From NCBI GenBank assembly GCA_021787735.1, contig JAJYLL010000048.1, positions 1 through 35,389 on the forward strand: a stretch of 35,389 nt of DNA, read 5' to 3'. This document shows, in pieces, positions 8,827 through 18,173 of this stretch. The stretch is from Acidobacteriota bacterium (GTDB lineage: Bacteria; Acidobacteriota; Terriglobia; UBA7540). The notes under the pieces are model-generated. The model worked only from the letters and a program-made list of their open reading frames with translations. It was not told the origin of the DNA and ran no database searches. Numbering within the stretch: position 1 is the first letter of the stretch; every line of letters starts with the position of its first letter. The translations under genes and the position numbers were made by a program.

Positions 8827-9729
8827 TTATGCCGCCTCGTATTCCCAGAGCTTGCGATAGTAGTGCATCAGCCGGATCGGCTCACAACTTCCGTCAATTT
8901 CAGCAAAGGTAAAGCGATTGTAGCCCACGCTCCGGAACAGCGCAAAAAGCTCCTGATAGGGATATTCGCTGTCCCACAGTTCGTGGATGTGGCAACTGCG
9001 CAGCCAGGGACCAATCAGGTCAAAGTTCTCCCTTACGGAACCGCCCACAACGTCGGGAGGGTTCGAGTTCCAGCAGATGCCGACCGCCGGATGATTGGCG
9101 ACGGTCATGATGTGGTAGATATTCTTTGGCTCCTGCGTGCCTCTTCCGTGGACTTCCAGCCAGATTTCCACGCCATTGTCGCGGGCGATATCGCCGCACT
9201 TTGCCAGCGCGTGCCCGATCTGGTCAAGCGTCTTTTCGTGAGGAACGTTCGGCGGAAAGCCGTTGGGTCGCACCTTGACGCCTATGGCGCCTACGTCGTG
9301 CGCCAGTTCGCAGAATGCCCGCGCCGTCTGGATGTTACGCTCCACTTCCGCCGGGTCGGGCGACTGGAACGAGCACGTCGATCCCAGACTCACCAGCCTG
9401 ACACGAGAATCTTCGAACTTCTTCCTCACCTCCGCGCGCTGCGTCTTGTTGAGTGTCGGCTCAACGCCGTGCTTGTGCGTCGTACGCAACTCGGCCCCTT
9501 CAAATCCAGTGGCTTCGCAATTCTTGATGATGGTGTCCACGTCCCAGTCTTTTGCTAGGTTGTAGGTGACCACCCCCAGCTTGAATTCTCTTGGGACCTG
9601 CGGATCGACGTTCTGCCTGGGCAATCGGGCGGATTGTGCCAGGGAGTTCCCCGCAGCGCCGGTTGCGCCCACTGCCGCAAGGCCAATGATCCCGTTTTTC
9701 AGAAATGACCGGCGGCCTGTTGTTGCCAT
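8827..9729 (-). CDS. Tat-exported sugar phosphate isomerase/epimerase-like TIM-barrel protein
   Basis: A twin-arginine signal (GRRSFLKNG then an Ala/Gly-rich segment) precedes a xylose-isomerase-like TIM barrel. Visible barrel elements include LGVVTYNLAKDW, FEGAELRT, VRLVSLGSTCSF, IGVKVRPNG, IWLEVHGRG, VGICWNSNPPDV, SCHIHELW and FTFAEIDGSCE, which carry the usual Glu/His/Asp metal-binding candidates. I chose the ATG at 9729 because it starts exactly at the Tat signal and an AGGAGG lies just upstream; the longer frame adds 21 unlikely residues and runs into trpG. The divergent trpG starts 63 bp away. Exported members are common in Acidobacteria and Planctomycetes but are mostly uncharacterised. 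Confidence 0.85.
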   Translation of the reverse strand: MATTGRRSFLKNGIIGLAAVGATGAAGNSLAQSARLPRQNVDPQVPREFKLGVVTYNLAKDWDVDTIIKNCEATGFEGAELRTTHKHGVEPTLNKTQRAEVRKKFEDSRVRLVSLGSTCSFQSPDPAEVERNIQTARAFCELAHDVGAIGVKVRPNGFPPNVPHEKTLDQIGHALAKCGDIARDNGVEIWLEVHGRGTQEPKNIYHIMTVANHPAVGICWNSNPPDVVGGSVRENFDLIGPWLRSCHIHELWDSEYPYQELFALFRSVGYNRFTFAEIDGSCEPIRLMHYYRKLWEYEAA

Positions 9730-9792
9730 TGTTCTTATCCTCCTGTCGGTGACAGCGTATAATGAATCGTTTGGGGGCATTAAAGCAAGCAC

Positions 9793-10356
9793 ATGATTCT
9801 AGTCGTCGATAACTACGATTCGTTCACGTACAACCTGGTTCAGTATCTCGGTGAGCTTGGGGCGCAACTGGAAGTGCGCCGCAATGACCAGATTACGCTT
9901 GCTGAGATTGCGAGCATGGCGCCCGAGCGCATCGTGATTTCACCCGGACCCAAGACCCCAACTGAGGCCGGAATCTGCCTGGATGTGATTCTGAATTTTT
10001 CCGGCCAGGTGCCGATTCTGGGCGTTTGCCTGGGGCATCAGGCCATCGGGCAGGCCTTCGGCGGCAAGGTGATCCGCGCGCCGGAAATCATGCACGGCAA
10101 GACCAGCCTGATTTCCCACGATGGCAAGACGATTTTTGCCGGCTTGCCCAATCCTTTCCCGGCCACGCGCTATCATTCCCTGATCGTCGAGCGCGAGAGC
10201 CTTCCCGAATGCCTGGCTGTTTCCGCCACTTCACCCGACGGCCTGATCATGGGACTTCGCCACAAGGAACTGAAGGTGGAAGGCGTTCAGTTCCATCCCG
10301 AGTCAGTCCTTACCGAAGCAGGCAAACAACTGCTGGCAAATTTCCTGAAGTTATAG
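9793..10356 (+). CDS. trpG: Anthranilate synthase component II, glutamine amidotransferase
   Basis: This is the glutaminase subunit that feeds ammonia to TrpE; the same type of subunit can also serve PabB. The class I amidotransferase triad is clear: C79 in GVCLGHQ, H168 and E170 in QFHPESVLT. The N-terminal [19 protein letters not shown] is characteristic of TrpG/PabA, and 187 aa is normal. A TATAAT at 9758-9763 in the divergent gap could be its -10, but no good -35 pairs with it, and no strong ribosome site is seen. It is separated from trpE by about 5.1 kb of unrelated genes and from the inverted trpD by about 2.8 kb, so it probably has its own promoter. Confidence 0.95.
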   Translation: MILVVDNYDSFTYNLVQYLGELGAQLEVRRNDQITLAEIASMAPERIVISPGPKTPTEAGICLDVILNFSGQVPILGVCLGHQAIGQAFGGKVIRAPEIMHGKTSLISHDGKTIFAGLPNPFPATRYHSLIVERESLPECLAVSATSPDGLIMGLRHKELKVEGVQFHPESVLTEAGKQLLANFLKL

Positions 10357-10455
10357 TCCGAGATGGGAAATCCTGGTCCATCCTGTTACGTGCGGAGTGC
10401 AGAGAGCAGCCCGCCGGCTTTGGCCGTCCCTCATGCAGACCGCCGCGGAACCAAG

Positions 10456-10482
10456 TTTACAACCCCTTTCAAAAGCGATAAT
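10456..10482 (+). promoter_or_regulatory. Orphan promoter upstream of a gene fossil
   Basis: TTTACA (10456-10461) and GATAAT (10477-10482) are separated by 15 bp. Together with the GGAGGT at 10512-10517, they look like the intact expression signals of the now-deleted oxidoreductase gene that starts at 10522. Confidence 0.35.
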
Positions 10483-10521
10483 GTGATTGGCTCATGCTGG
10501 AACATGCCCGCGGAGGTGGCA

Positions 10522-10884
10522 ATGGCTTCGCAACCGGTTTATGACGTTATTGTAGTGGGTTCCGGCAGCGGAGCTTGAGCCTCAACTGCAAAAGCAGTGG
10601 ATTAACGCGCTGGGTTTCGTTAACGAACTCAGCGCGAAGAAATATGGAAAACGTTCTCCGCTGTTTCGCCGGCGCAACGGGAAGAGTTGTTGACGGAGAT
10701 GAGCGTTCCTTGGCACGATCCGAAAGCCAAGCATCCGGGATTTCCTTTCTACCGCTTGTTGAAGAGCATGACAGACGACGCATTCTTCACTTCGAAGGCC
10801 GAGCTGCGTGGTTTTCTGGAATACAAGGGGTTCACCTTTCTCACAAGTTTTCCCGGTTGCTTTCATCCCGAACACCAGATGTAA
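10522..10884 (+). pseudogene. Deletion fossil: GMC oxidoreductase N-terminus joined to gluconate 2-dehydrogenase subunit 3 C-terminus
   Basis: The ATG at 10522 has a good GGAGGT 4 nt upstream and encodes a typical GMC-flavoprotein opening, YDVIVVGSGSGA, i.e. the start of the FAD-binding fold. It hits a stop after 18 codons (10576-10578). From 10571, in another frame, the sequence encodes the C-terminal part of a gluconate 2-dehydrogenase subunit 3 family protein (LQKQWINALGFVNELSAKKY). This continues after a one-base loss in an A4 run near 10648-10651 into SPAQREELLTEM, then FYRLLKSMTDDAFF and LEYKGF, and FPGCFHPEH before the stop at 10884. GMC enzymes and subunit 3 are normally neighbouring genes, so one internal deletion explains the junction. 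Confidence 0.7.
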
Positions 10885-10935
10885 CAGCTTGCCGTCTTTC
10901 AATACAATGAAACTTCAGCAAGCGAATGCAAGACC

Positions 10936-13143
10936 ATGGAGGGCCGTGTGCCGCAACGATTAAAGACGCCTGCAGCAATCTTTGTAAGTACATTTGCGTT
11001 TCTTCTGACACTGCCGATGGCCACCCTGTCTCTGCGGGGGGCCAAGCTGCCGCTTACTCCCGAACTGGTGACCCAGGGAGACCATGTTGTTGTGCCATCC
11101 ATCAGTCGCATCGCGTGGCGTCCAGGCCACGAAGAGGTCTGTTATGTTCGTGACGACGGCGCAGGCGATGGGTTGTGGGCCTATGATGTTGCAAACGGTA
11201 AGACTCGGCGGCTTGATCTTCCCGCCGCCGTGAATCCCGGCAGCTATCAGTGGTCGTCAACTGGGGATGAAATTCTTCTCCAGGGGTCGGACAATCTGTG
11301 GGTGTTTAATGCGAGGACCGGCGATACCAGACAGTTGACAAACGATTCCGCGAAGAAAGAGGACCCTACCTTTTCGCCCGCTGGTGATGCCGTGGCCTTT
11401 GTCAAAGGGAACAACATTTATACGATTTCCCTGAAGACCGGCAAGACCACGCAACTGACACGCGACGGATCGGAGTGGATCTACAACGGGACGCTCGACT
11501 GGGTTTACAAGGAGGAACTGGCGGACCGCGCCACCGGACGCTCCTATCAATGGTCTCCCGACGGCAAAGAAATTGCCTATCTTACGCTCAATGACCTGTA
11601 CGTTCCCCGGTATCCGCTCATCAATTTTCTTGGGCGGCACGTTGAGCTCAACATCCAGCGCTTTCCGCAGTCTGGAGATCCCAACCCCCAGGCATCTTTC
11701 CATGTTATTTCCTCTGAGGGCGGCCTCGTCAGGAGTTGGGTCCCTCAAAAGTCGCCGCCAGTTGAATATTTCGCTCCGAGGTTTAACTGGACGCCGGATT
11801 CCAAATCCATTTGCTTCCTTACGCTGAATCGCGACCAGACCGAAGAGGTGGCGCACCTGTGGGACCCTGATTCCGGCGCCGACCGCATACTGTTGACCGA
11901 GCATGACAAGTACTGGATCAATTCTCTGAATCCGCCCGATTTTCTGAGCGGCGGGCGCTTCCTGTGGCTTTCCGAGCGCGACGGCTGGATGCATCTTTAT
12001 CTCTACAACATGGACGGCAAGGAGCAGGCGAAGCTCACCAGCGGCGATTGGATGATCGACCGCCCGCTTTTCTCCGATCTTCCCATGTTCCAGATGGGGA
12101 ACGGTTCCAACTGGGTCTATTTTCTTTCGACCGAAGTGGACCCTCGCCAGCGGCAGATCTATCGCGTGCACCTAGACGGCACGGGCCTGGAAAGAATCTC
12201 AAAACTTTCCGGCACGCATGTTTTCTATCTCTCGCCCGACGGCCGTTATTACGTCGACAAGTTTTCCGATTTCCAGACGCCGCCCATCACGCGTCTCCAC
12301 AAGTCAGATGGCGAGCAGGTTGCCGTGCTCGACAATCCTGTCAATCACCTGGACGATTACAATCTCGGCAGCACCGAATTTGTTACGCTCACGGCGCCTG
12401 ACGGGGCCAAACTTTACGCGCGCATGGTCAAGCCTCCGGATTTCGACCCGAACAAAAAGTATCCCGTGATTGTGAAAGTTTACGGCGGGCCTGAAGTGCA
12501 GATGGTGACAGATTCATGGGGAGTGACCTCGCTTGAAGACCAGCTCTTTGCCGAGCATGGTTACGTGCTGTGGATTCTGGACAATCGCGGGTCGTGGGGA
12601 CGCGGCCACGCTTGGGAGACGAAGATTTTTGAACACATGGGGCGGCAGGAACTTAAAGACCAGCTCGTGGGCATTGATTATCTGAAGTCGCTTCCGTACG
12701 TTGATTCCAGCCGCATGGGCATCTGGGGCTGGTCCTACGGCGGCTACATGACGCTGTACACGCTGACGCACGCGCCTGACGTTTTCAAGTGCGGCGCGGC
12801 GGGCGGTCCTGTGACCGACTGGAAATTTTATGACAGCATTTACACCGAGCGATACATGCGGATCGCGGCGGTGAATCCTGACGGCTACCGGGAATCGTCA
12901 CCGCTCGATGCGGCGGGCAACCTGCGCGCCAAACTGCTGCTGATGCACGGCGTTGACGATGACAATGTGCACCTGCAAAACACCATCAATTTCATTGAAG
13001 CGCTCATACGCGACGGCATTCCGTACCAGCTTTATCTGCAACCGGGCGAAAAGCACGGCTTCACCGCCTACTCAGCGCGGCTCTACCTGGTCAAAACGCT
13101 TGGGAAGTTTTTTGACGAAAACCTGCATCCGTCGGGGCAATGA
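10936..13143 (+). CDS. Dipeptidyl-peptidase IV-like S9 serine peptidase, secreted
   Basis: This probably exported exopeptidase removes N-terminal dipeptides, preferring Pro/Ala at position 2. A signal peptide (IFVSTFAFLLTLPMATLSL) is followed by a DPPIV_N beta-propeller of about 440 residues and a C-terminal S9 alpha/beta-hydrolase. The DPP IV Glu-Glu element that binds the substrate N-terminus is present as DWVYKEEL (E193, E194). The triad is S600 (GWSYGG), D675 (MHGVDDDN) and H707 (GEKHGF). The start may be the GTG at 10948, since GGAGGG at 10938-10943 is ideally placed for it; the ATG at 10936 overlaps that motif. It is convergent with trpD, 19 bp apart. Confidence 0.93.
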   Translation: MEGRVPQRLKTPAAIFVSTFAFLLTLPMATLSLRGAKLPLTPELVTQGDHVVVPSISRIAWRPGHEEVCYVRDDGAGDGLWAYDVANGKTRRLDLPAAVNPGSYQWSSTGDEILLQGSDNLWVFNARTGDTRQLTNDSAKKEDPTFSPAGDAVAFVKGNNIYTISLKTGKTTQLTRDGSEWIYNGTLDWVYKEELADRATGRSYQWSPDGKEIAYLTLNDLYVPRYPLINFLGRHVELNIQRFPQSGDPNPQASFHVISSEGGLVRSWVPQKSPPVEYFAPRFNWTPDSKSICFLTLNRDQTEEVAHLWDPDSGADRILLTEHDKYWINSLNPPDFLSGGRFLWLSERDGWMHLYLYNMDGKEQAKLTSGDWMIDRPLFSDLPMFQMGNGSNWVYFLSTEVDPRQRQIYRVHLDGTGLERISKLSGTHVFYLSPDGRYYVDKFSDFQTPPITRLHKSDGEQVAVLDNPVNHLDDYNLGSTEFVTLTAPDGAKLYARMVKPPDFDPNKKYPVIVKVYGGPEVQMVTDSWGVTSLEDQLFAEHGYVLWILDNRGSWGRGHAWETKIFEHMGRQELKDQLVGIDYLKSLPYVDSSRMGIWGWSYGGYMTLYTLTHAPDVFKCGAAGGPVTDWKFYDSIYTERYMRIAAVNPDGYRESSPLDAAGNLRAKLLLMHGVDDDNVHLQNTINFIEALIRDGIPYQLYLQPGEKHGFTAYSARLYLVKTLGKFFDENLHPSGQ

Positions 13144-13162
13144 GGTGAGTTCCCCGAGCTAA

Positions 13163-14215
13163 TCACCGCCGGTGTTTGTCGCTGAATTCCACCAGCTTGC
13201 GCAGCGTCCTTTTTGCGGCGCCGGAATCGATGGCCTCGGCTGCTACGGTCACTCCTTCCGGGAAGTCACCCGCTTTGCCCATGGCCACAAGCGCCGCGGA
13301 TGAATTGGCCAGCACGCAATCGCGCAGTGGATTTTTCTCGCCGTCGAGAATCTGAATTAACAACCGCGCGTTTTCTTCCGGATCGCCGCCGGCCAGCGTT
13401 TCGCCCGCGGCACGCGGCAGGCCGAAATCTTCCGGCTGAACGTGGCGTGTTTCAATTCGCCCGGAATCGTATTCGGAAAGCTTGGTCGGACCGGTGATGG
13501 TGATCTCGTCCAGGCCGTCTGATCCCGCCACCACAATCGCGCGCCGTGTTCCCACCGTGCCCAGCGCTTCGGCCAGCATTTCGGTCCGAGCCGCGTCGTA
13601 AACCCCTGCCAGTTGATGCGTAGCTTCGAGCGGGTTGGTCACCGGCCCCAGCAGATTGAAGATGGTTTTGCTCTTGATGCTGCGCCGAGCGCCCATCACG
13701 TGCTTCATGGCCAGGTGAAGGTGCGGAGCAAAGAGGAACACCATGCCCACTTTGTCGAGGCACGCTGGAATATGAGCGAGTGGAAGATCGGTGGCGATCC
13801 CCAGCGCCTCCAGCACGTCGGCACTGCCACAGCGGCTTGAGATGGAACGGTTGCCGTGCTTGGCGACGGGCACTCCGCAACCGGCCGCCACCAGCGCCGT
13901 AGCGGTTGAGACGTTTGCCGTGCCTCGACGATCGCCGCCCGTGCCGCACGTGTCCAGCAGTTCCTGCGAATCGATGAACTCTTCAACGCGCACTCCGGCG
14001 TCACCCAGCACCTGCCGGGCCTGCGCGCGCATCACCTCCGCAAAACCGACAAGCTCCGCCGTGGTCTCGCCCTTGTCGCGCAGGGCGAGCAGTAGCGCCA
14101 CAATCTGCTCTTCCGGCGTGCGTCCGGAAAGCAGTTCTTCCATCACGGCGTGAGCCTCACTCCGTTCCAGGTTCTGGCCCTGCTTCAGTTTTTCAATGGC
14201 TTCAGCAATTTGCAT
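13163..14215 (-). CDS. trpD: Anthranilate phosphoribosyltransferase
   Basis: It transfers the phosphoribosyl group of PRPP to anthranilate, the second tryptophan-pathway step. The PRPP and Mg motifs are clear: DTCGTGGD, NVSTATALVAAGCGVPVAKHG and NRSISSRCGSADVLEALG, with KTIFNLLGPVTNP further on. I start it at 14215 (MQIAEAIEKL), giving 350 aa as usual for TrpD. The open frame runs about 100 codons further upstream, but that part is Arg-rich, unlike the family and covers the sucC promoter. No clear ribosome site precedes 14215. It lies opposite in direction to trpE and trpG, so an inversion or relocation has split the ancestral trp cluster. Confidence 0.94.
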   Translation of the reverse strand: MQIAEAIEKLKQGQNLERSEAHAVMEELLSGRTPEEQIVALLLALRDKGETTAELVGFAEVMRAQARQVLGDAGVRVEEFIDSQELLDTCGTGGDRRGTANVSTATALVAAGCGVPVAKHGNRSISSRCGSADVLEALGIATDLPLAHIPACLDKVGMVFLFAPHLHLAMKHVMGARRSIKSKTIFNLLGPVTNPLEATHQLAGVYDAARTEMLAEALGTVGTRRAIVVAGSDGLDEITITGPTKLSEYDSGRIETRHVQPEDFGLPRAAGETLAGGDPEENARLLIQILDGEKNPLRDCVLANSSAALVAMGKAGDFPEGVTVAAEAIDSGAAKRTLRKLVEFSDKHRR

Positions 14216-14368
14216 AGTGGTCAGAAACAACCCAGGCGTTAACGGCGAGTCCGTCTTAAGTTCATCCGCGCCCCGCATCGGCGTCCGCTGTTTGCCCCGG
14301 CGCCGCCGTGACGAGAAAAATCCTGCTCTTGGAAACCGCTGCGGCAATACGGGCCGGAACCCAAGCGT

Positions 14369-14397
14369 TTGCATTTTGGATTCATATTGCCTATACT
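14369..14397 (+). promoter_or_regulatory. Predicted sigma-70 promoter of the sucCD-ndk operon
   Basis: TTGCAT (14369-14374) and TATACT (14392-14397) are separated by the optimal 17 bp. Transcription would start near 14404, leaving a leader of about 138 nt before the sucC ATG. It lies in the 326-bp divergent gap between trpD and sucC, where I see no other gene. Confidence 0.55.
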
Positions 14398-14541
14398 GGC
14401 AGATTCTGCGGACACCGCGCCGCTCTATTGTACGATGGAACGGCAATCCTCGGCAGAAGTTTGGTGCAATGAGGCCACCGGCCCTTTCCGACCTCCGGCC
14501 TTGAAGCGTGCCAGACATTCAGGCTACCGCGTCTATCAACT

Positions 14542-15702
14542 ATGAAGATTCACGAATATCAAGCCAAACAGATTCTTTCGCGTTTTGGAGTTGCGGTTCC
14601 CAAAGGCGAAGTCGCCTACACACCGGAAGAGGCCCGTGAAATTGCCACGCGCCTGGGTGGAATAGTTGTGGTGAAGGCGCAGATCCACGCCGGCGGCAGA
14701 GGCAAAGCCGGCGGCGTCAAGCTGGCCCGTTCGGCGGCTGAAGCCGAGACGATTGCCGGCGAAATTCTGGGCAAGAAACTTGTGACGGTGCAGACGGGCC
14801 CCGAGGGCCGCATCGTCCGACGGCTCCTGATCGAAGAAGGGCTCGACATTGCGCGCGAGCTTTACCTGGGTCTGGTGATTGACCGCATGTCCGCGTCACC
14901 CGTCTTCATGGCCTCAAGCGAAGGCGGCGTTGAGATTGAAGTCGTCGCCGCCGAGCATCCGGAAAAAATCCTGAAGGAAGCCGTCAACCCCGCCCTCGGA
15001 CTCCAGCCCTTCCAGGCCCGCAAGATGGCTTTCGGACTGGGAATCGATCCGCTGCTGGTGAACGAGGCCGCCAAGTTTTTCGGGTCGCTCTATCGCGCCT
15101 TTCAGGCAAGCGACGCTTCGCTGGCGGAGATCAATCCCTTTGTGCTGACGCGCGACGGGCGGCTGCTGGCGCTCGACGCCAAAATGAATTTTGATGACAA
15201 TGCGCTTTTCCGCCACAAGGACATCCGCGAACTGCGCGACTTGGACGAGGAAGACCCGCTGGAAGTGAAAGCTTCAAACTACAACCTGAATTACATCCGC
15301 CTCGACGGCAATGTCGGATGCATGGTGAACGGTGCAGGACTCGCCATGGCCACCATGGACATCATTCAGTATGCGGGCGGGCAGCCGGCCAACTTCCTCG
15401 ACGTGGGCGGCGGCGCCAACGAGGAGCAGGTCCGCCGCGGCTTTGAAATTATCCTGGGCGATCCCAACGTGCGCGCTGTGCTCATCAATATTTTTGGCGG
15501 CATCATGCGCTGCGACATCGTTGCCAGCGGCGTGGTGGCTGCCGCAAAGAGCCTGGGCATCAAGGTCCCGGTTGTGGTTCGTCTCGAAGGCACCAACGTG
15601 GAACTCGGTCAGAAAATCCTGCGGGAATCCGGCCTGCGCTTCACCGTCGCCAACGGCATGAAAGACGCGGCGGAAAAAGTCGTGGCGCAAGCGAAAGGCT
15701 AA
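14542..15702 (+). CDS. sucC: Succinate-CoA ligase (ADP-forming), beta subunit
   Basis: With SucD it interconverts succinyl-CoA and succinate with substrate-level phosphorylation in the TCA cycle. The N-terminus [17 protein letters not shown] is the family signature. An ATP-grasp domain follows, with [26 protein letters not shown] and [15 protein letters not shown]; the C-terminal CoA-ligase domain has [18 protein letters not shown] and NFLDVGGGA. The 386-aa length is standard. It is the first gene of an apparent sucC-sucD-ndk operon, with 31 bp to sucD. No strong ribosome site is visible before the ATG, although the start is fixed by homology. Confidence 0.97.
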   Translation: MKIHEYQAKQILSRFGVAVPKGEVAYTPEEAREIATRLGGIVVVKAQIHAGGRGKAGGVKLARSAAEAETIAGEILGKKLVTVQTGPEGRIVRRLLIEEGLDIARELYLGLVIDRMSASPVFMASSEGGVEIEVVAAEHPEKILKEAVNPALGLQPFQARKMAFGLGIDPLLVNEAAKFFGSLYRAFQASDASLAEINPFVLTRDGRLLALDAKMNFDDNALFRHKDIRELRDLDEEDPLEVKASNYNLNYIRLDGNVGCMVNGAGLAMATMDIIQYAGGQPANFLDVGGGANEEQVRRGFEIILGDPNVRAVLINIFGGIMRCDIVASGVVAAAKSLGIKVPVVVRLEGTNVELGQKILRESGLRFTVANGMKDAAEKVVAQAKG

Positions 15703-15733
15703 GTTTTAGTCACCTCCTCCCGGGTAAAACATT

Positions 15734-16606
15734 ATGGCAATACTTGTTGATGGAAATACTCGCCTTCTGGTTCAGGGTATAACCGGCCGCGAAGGCACAT
15801 TCCACACGCAGCAGGCGGTTGCATACGGCACCAAGGTCGTTGCCGGAATGACGCCGGGCAAGGGCGGGTCATCCGTCGATGGCATCCCGGTCTTCAACAC
15901 TGTGCGCGAGGCGAAGGAAGCCACTGGAGCCAACGCTTCGGTGATTTTTGTTCCGCCGCCGTTTGCAGCCGACGCCATCATGGAAGCCGCTGACGCCGGC
16001 ATGCCGCTGGTCGTCGCGATCACGGAAGGCATTCCGACGCTCGACATGGTGAACGTCACGCGTTTCCTGGCCGGAACCGGCACGCGCCTGATCGGCCCCA
16101 ACTGTCCGGGAATCATTTCTCCCGGCAAATGCAAGATCGGCATCATGCCCGCATCGATTCACCGGCAGGGAAACGTCGGCGTGATTTCGCGCAGCGGCAC
16201 TTTGACTTATGAAGCAGTCGGGCAGCTCACCGCGCTTGGCATCGGGCAGTCCACCTGCATCGGCATCGGCGGCGATCCCATTATCGGAACCTCCTTTGTT
16301 GACGCGCTCAGGCTGATGAACGACGACACGGAAACGCACGGGATCGTCATCATTGGCGAAATAGGTGGCACCGGCGAAGAACTGGCCGCGGAGTTCATCA
16401 AGGCGAATGTCAGGAAGCCGGTGGTCGGCTTCATCGCGGGACGCACCGCGCCGCCCGGGCGCCGCATGGGCCACGCCGGAGCCATCATTTCGGGCGGCAA
16501 AGGCACGGCGGCAGACAAGATTGCGGCCTTCAAGGCTGCGGGAATTCATGTGGCCGAAAGCCCTGCGCTGATCGGCGAAACCATGGCGCGCGCCCTAAAG
16601 GGTTGA
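15734..16606 (+). CDS. sucD: Succinate-CoA ligase (ADP-forming), alpha subunit
   Basis: This is the CoA-binding and phosphohistidine subunit of succinyl-CoA synthetase. The N-terminal Rossmann CoA-binding domain includes [17 protein letters not shown] and GMTPGKGG, then the VFNTV segment. The ligase domain contains [20 protein letters not shown] and [11 protein letters not shown]. The phosphorylated histidine is H247 in [14 protein letters not shown], equivalent to E. coli His246. The length of 290 aa is normal. It is the second gene of the sucCD-ndk operon. Nothing unusual was seen. Confidence 0.97.
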   Translation: MAILVDGNTRLLVQGITGREGTFHTQQAVAYGTKVVAGMTPGKGGSSVDGIPVFNTVREAKEATGANASVIFVPPPFAADAIMEAADAGMPLVVAITEGIPTLDMVNVTRFLAGTGTRLIGPNCPGIISPGKCKIGIMPASIHRQGNVGVISRSGTLTYEAVGQLTALGIGQSTCIGIGGDPIIGTSFVDALRLMNDDTETHGIVIIGEIGGTGEELAAEFIKANVRKPVVGFIAGRTAPPGRRMGHAGAIISGGKGTAADKIAAFKAAGIHVAESPALIGETMARALKG

Positions 16607-16644
16607 GCCGCGCCGGGAAATCTCATTTCAGGAGAGACCAAGCA

Positions 16645-17058
16645 TTGGAACGAACACTCACCATCATCAAGCCTGACGCCGTTGCGGCGGGGCACATCGG
16701 CGACATTATTAAGATCTTTGAAGCCAACCAACTCACCATCAAAGCGGCCCGCCTAGTCTCGCTCACCAAGAAAGAGGCGGAAGGTTTTTATGCAGTGCAC
16801 CGCGGCAAAGGCTTCTTTGAAAGCCTCACAACTTTCATGAGCTCCGGCCCCGCGCTGGCGATGGTGCTGGAGGGTGACGACGCCATTGCGCGCCTGCGCA
16901 AGCTGATGGGCGCCACGAATCCCGCCAATGCCGAAGAGGGCACCATTCGCAAGCTCCACGCTCAGGACATCGAGCACAACGCCGTCCACGGTTCTGATGC
17001 ACCTGAAACCGCTGCGTTTGAAATTGCTTACTTCTTCCCCGGCGTCGAACTCGCCTGA
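16645..17058 (+). CDS. ndk: Nucleoside diphosphate kinase
   Basis: It balances nucleoside triphosphate pools by phosphate transfer through a histidine intermediate. The sequence opens with [15 protein letters not shown] and contains [13 protein letters not shown] and [14 protein letters not shown]; the active-site histidine is H115 in HNAVHGSD. I start it at a TTG (16645) with AGGAGA 9 nt upstream, which gives 137 aa, the usual size; the longer frame would overlap sucD and add a non-family N-terminus. Its place after sucCD fits a role in turning ATP made by succinyl-CoA synthetase into other NTPs. A small GGCGC-ATA-GCGCC palindrome (17092-17104) follows but lacks a T-tract. Confidence 0.95.
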   Translation: MERTLTIIKPDAVAAGHIGDIIKIFEANQLTIKAARLVSLTKKEAEGFYAVHRGKGFFESLTTFMSSGPALAMVLEGDDAIARLRKLMGATNPANAEEGTIRKLHAQDIEHNAVHGSDAPETAAFEIAYFFPGVELA

Positions 17059-17397
17059 GTCTCCGCCAACTTTCAATTCGCGGGGTGCGAACGGCGCATA
17101 GCGCCTGTTCCTTCCCGCGCCGGTCTGCCAGGCGGATTCTGGCATGATGGCGTACCAGCTATCCGCAACATTCTGCCCCGATTTTTCTCTGAGCACGCCT
17201 GGCTTGAAGGTAAGTGCAGTATTTTCAATAGATACCTGATTTATCCTGCTCCGGAGTTACTTGCCCCTTCGTATTTCTATGCTTTTAGGTTAAAATGGAC
17301 TTTTAAGTATGGATTCAGCATTTCATTTTAAAGACAAAGAGCCGACTGTGACCTTCTTTGCCCACGGTTGTGCGGTCGAAGAGGGCTGGTTAACATC
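17059..17397. other. Intergenic region without a recognised gene
   Basis: About 340 bp separate ndk from the flavoprotein gene. The second half (about 17215-17345) is markedly AT-rich and contains a TAAAAT at 17291-17296 that could be a -10, but no credible -35 is spaced correctly. I see no RNA gene or open frame worth calling. Confidence 0.5.
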
Positions 17398-18108
17398 GTG
17401 AATCATTCCCGCTACGAAGCTTTTCTGCAGGACGTTCGGTTTACCAACGAGAGGACCAAGCATTTTCAGTTTCGACTCTCGAACGGACACCGGTTTGACT
17501 TCCGGCCGGGCCAGTTCATTTCACTGGACATCGACCTGGACGGGGAAAAGGTGCGCCGGCCTTATTCCATTGCCTCTGCGCCGCGCGACGACAATGGGTT
17601 TGACCTCTGCCTCAACATGCTTCCGGAGGGGCGTGTTTCTTCCTGGTTGTTTCATCTGAAGCCGGGTGACAAGATTGGTTTTTCGGGGCCGTTCGGGTTT
17701 TTCGCTCTGCGCGAGCCGCCCGACCCGGTTTCTGCATTCATCGCCACGGGCACCGGCATTGCTCCCATTCGTGCCATGCTTCAGCAGCTTTACAGCCGCC
17801 CCCACGATTCCGAAGTGTGGCTCATCTTTGGAGTGCGCCAGGAGAGCGACATCCTCTACCGCGATGAGTTTGAGAAGATGGCGGCAGAGCATCCCAACTT
17901 CCATTTCATTCCCACGCTCAGCCGGCCCGATCCCGGATGGACCGGCCACACCGGATACGTCCAGCAGCACGTTGTCCGCTACCTGGCGGGGAAGCAGGGG
18001 CTCCACGCGTACATCTGCGGGCTGCGGAAGATGATCGACGACGTTGCGCAGGAATTCCGCGCCATGGGCTACGACCGCAAGGCCCTGAGTTACGAGAAGT
18101 ACGATTAG
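17398..18108 (+). CDS. Ferredoxin-NADP reductase-like FAD/NAD(P)-binding oxidoreductase
   Basis: This is a cytoplasmic flavoprotein moving electrons between NAD(P)H and an unknown carrier. The FAD-binding barrel has FRPGQFISLDI and RRPYSIASAPR (the RxYS flavin motif); the NAD(P) domain has FIATGTGIAPIRAML, LIFGVRQESDILY and the C-terminal YICGLRKMIDDV. The protein ends in KYD without the aromatic C-terminus of plant-type FNR. At about 237 aa with no iron-sulfur domain, it is the short FNR type. The GTG at 17398 best fits the family N-terminus; a GTG at 17368 would add 10 residues. It stands alone, so its partner cannot be inferred. Confidence 0.85.
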   Translation: MNHSRYEAFLQDVRFTNERTKHFQFRLSNGHRFDFRPGQFISLDIDLDGEKVRRPYSIASAPRDDNGFDLCLNMLPEGRVSSWLFHLKPGDKIGFSGPFGFFALREPPDPVSAFIATGTGIAPIRAMLQQLYSRPHDSEVWLIFGVRQESDILYRDEFEKMAAEHPNFHFIPTLSRPDPGWTGHTGYVQQHVVRYLAGKQGLHAYICGLRKMIDDVAQEFRAMGYDRKALSYEKYD

Positions 18109-18173
18109 CCTGCGCTGTAGCAGCGGTCCTTGATCGCCGGATTTAGATTCCAGATCGGCGTTTATTACGGAAT

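Noticed and set aside
8201-8860. Plus-strand frame opposite the GNAT gene
   Set aside because: The minus strand encodes a clear acetyltransferase; the plus frame is its complement artefact.
14216-14518. N-terminal extension of TrpD by about 100 residues
   Set aside because: The extension is Arg-rich, unlike TrpD, and overlaps the sucC promoter; the family N-terminus begins at 14215.
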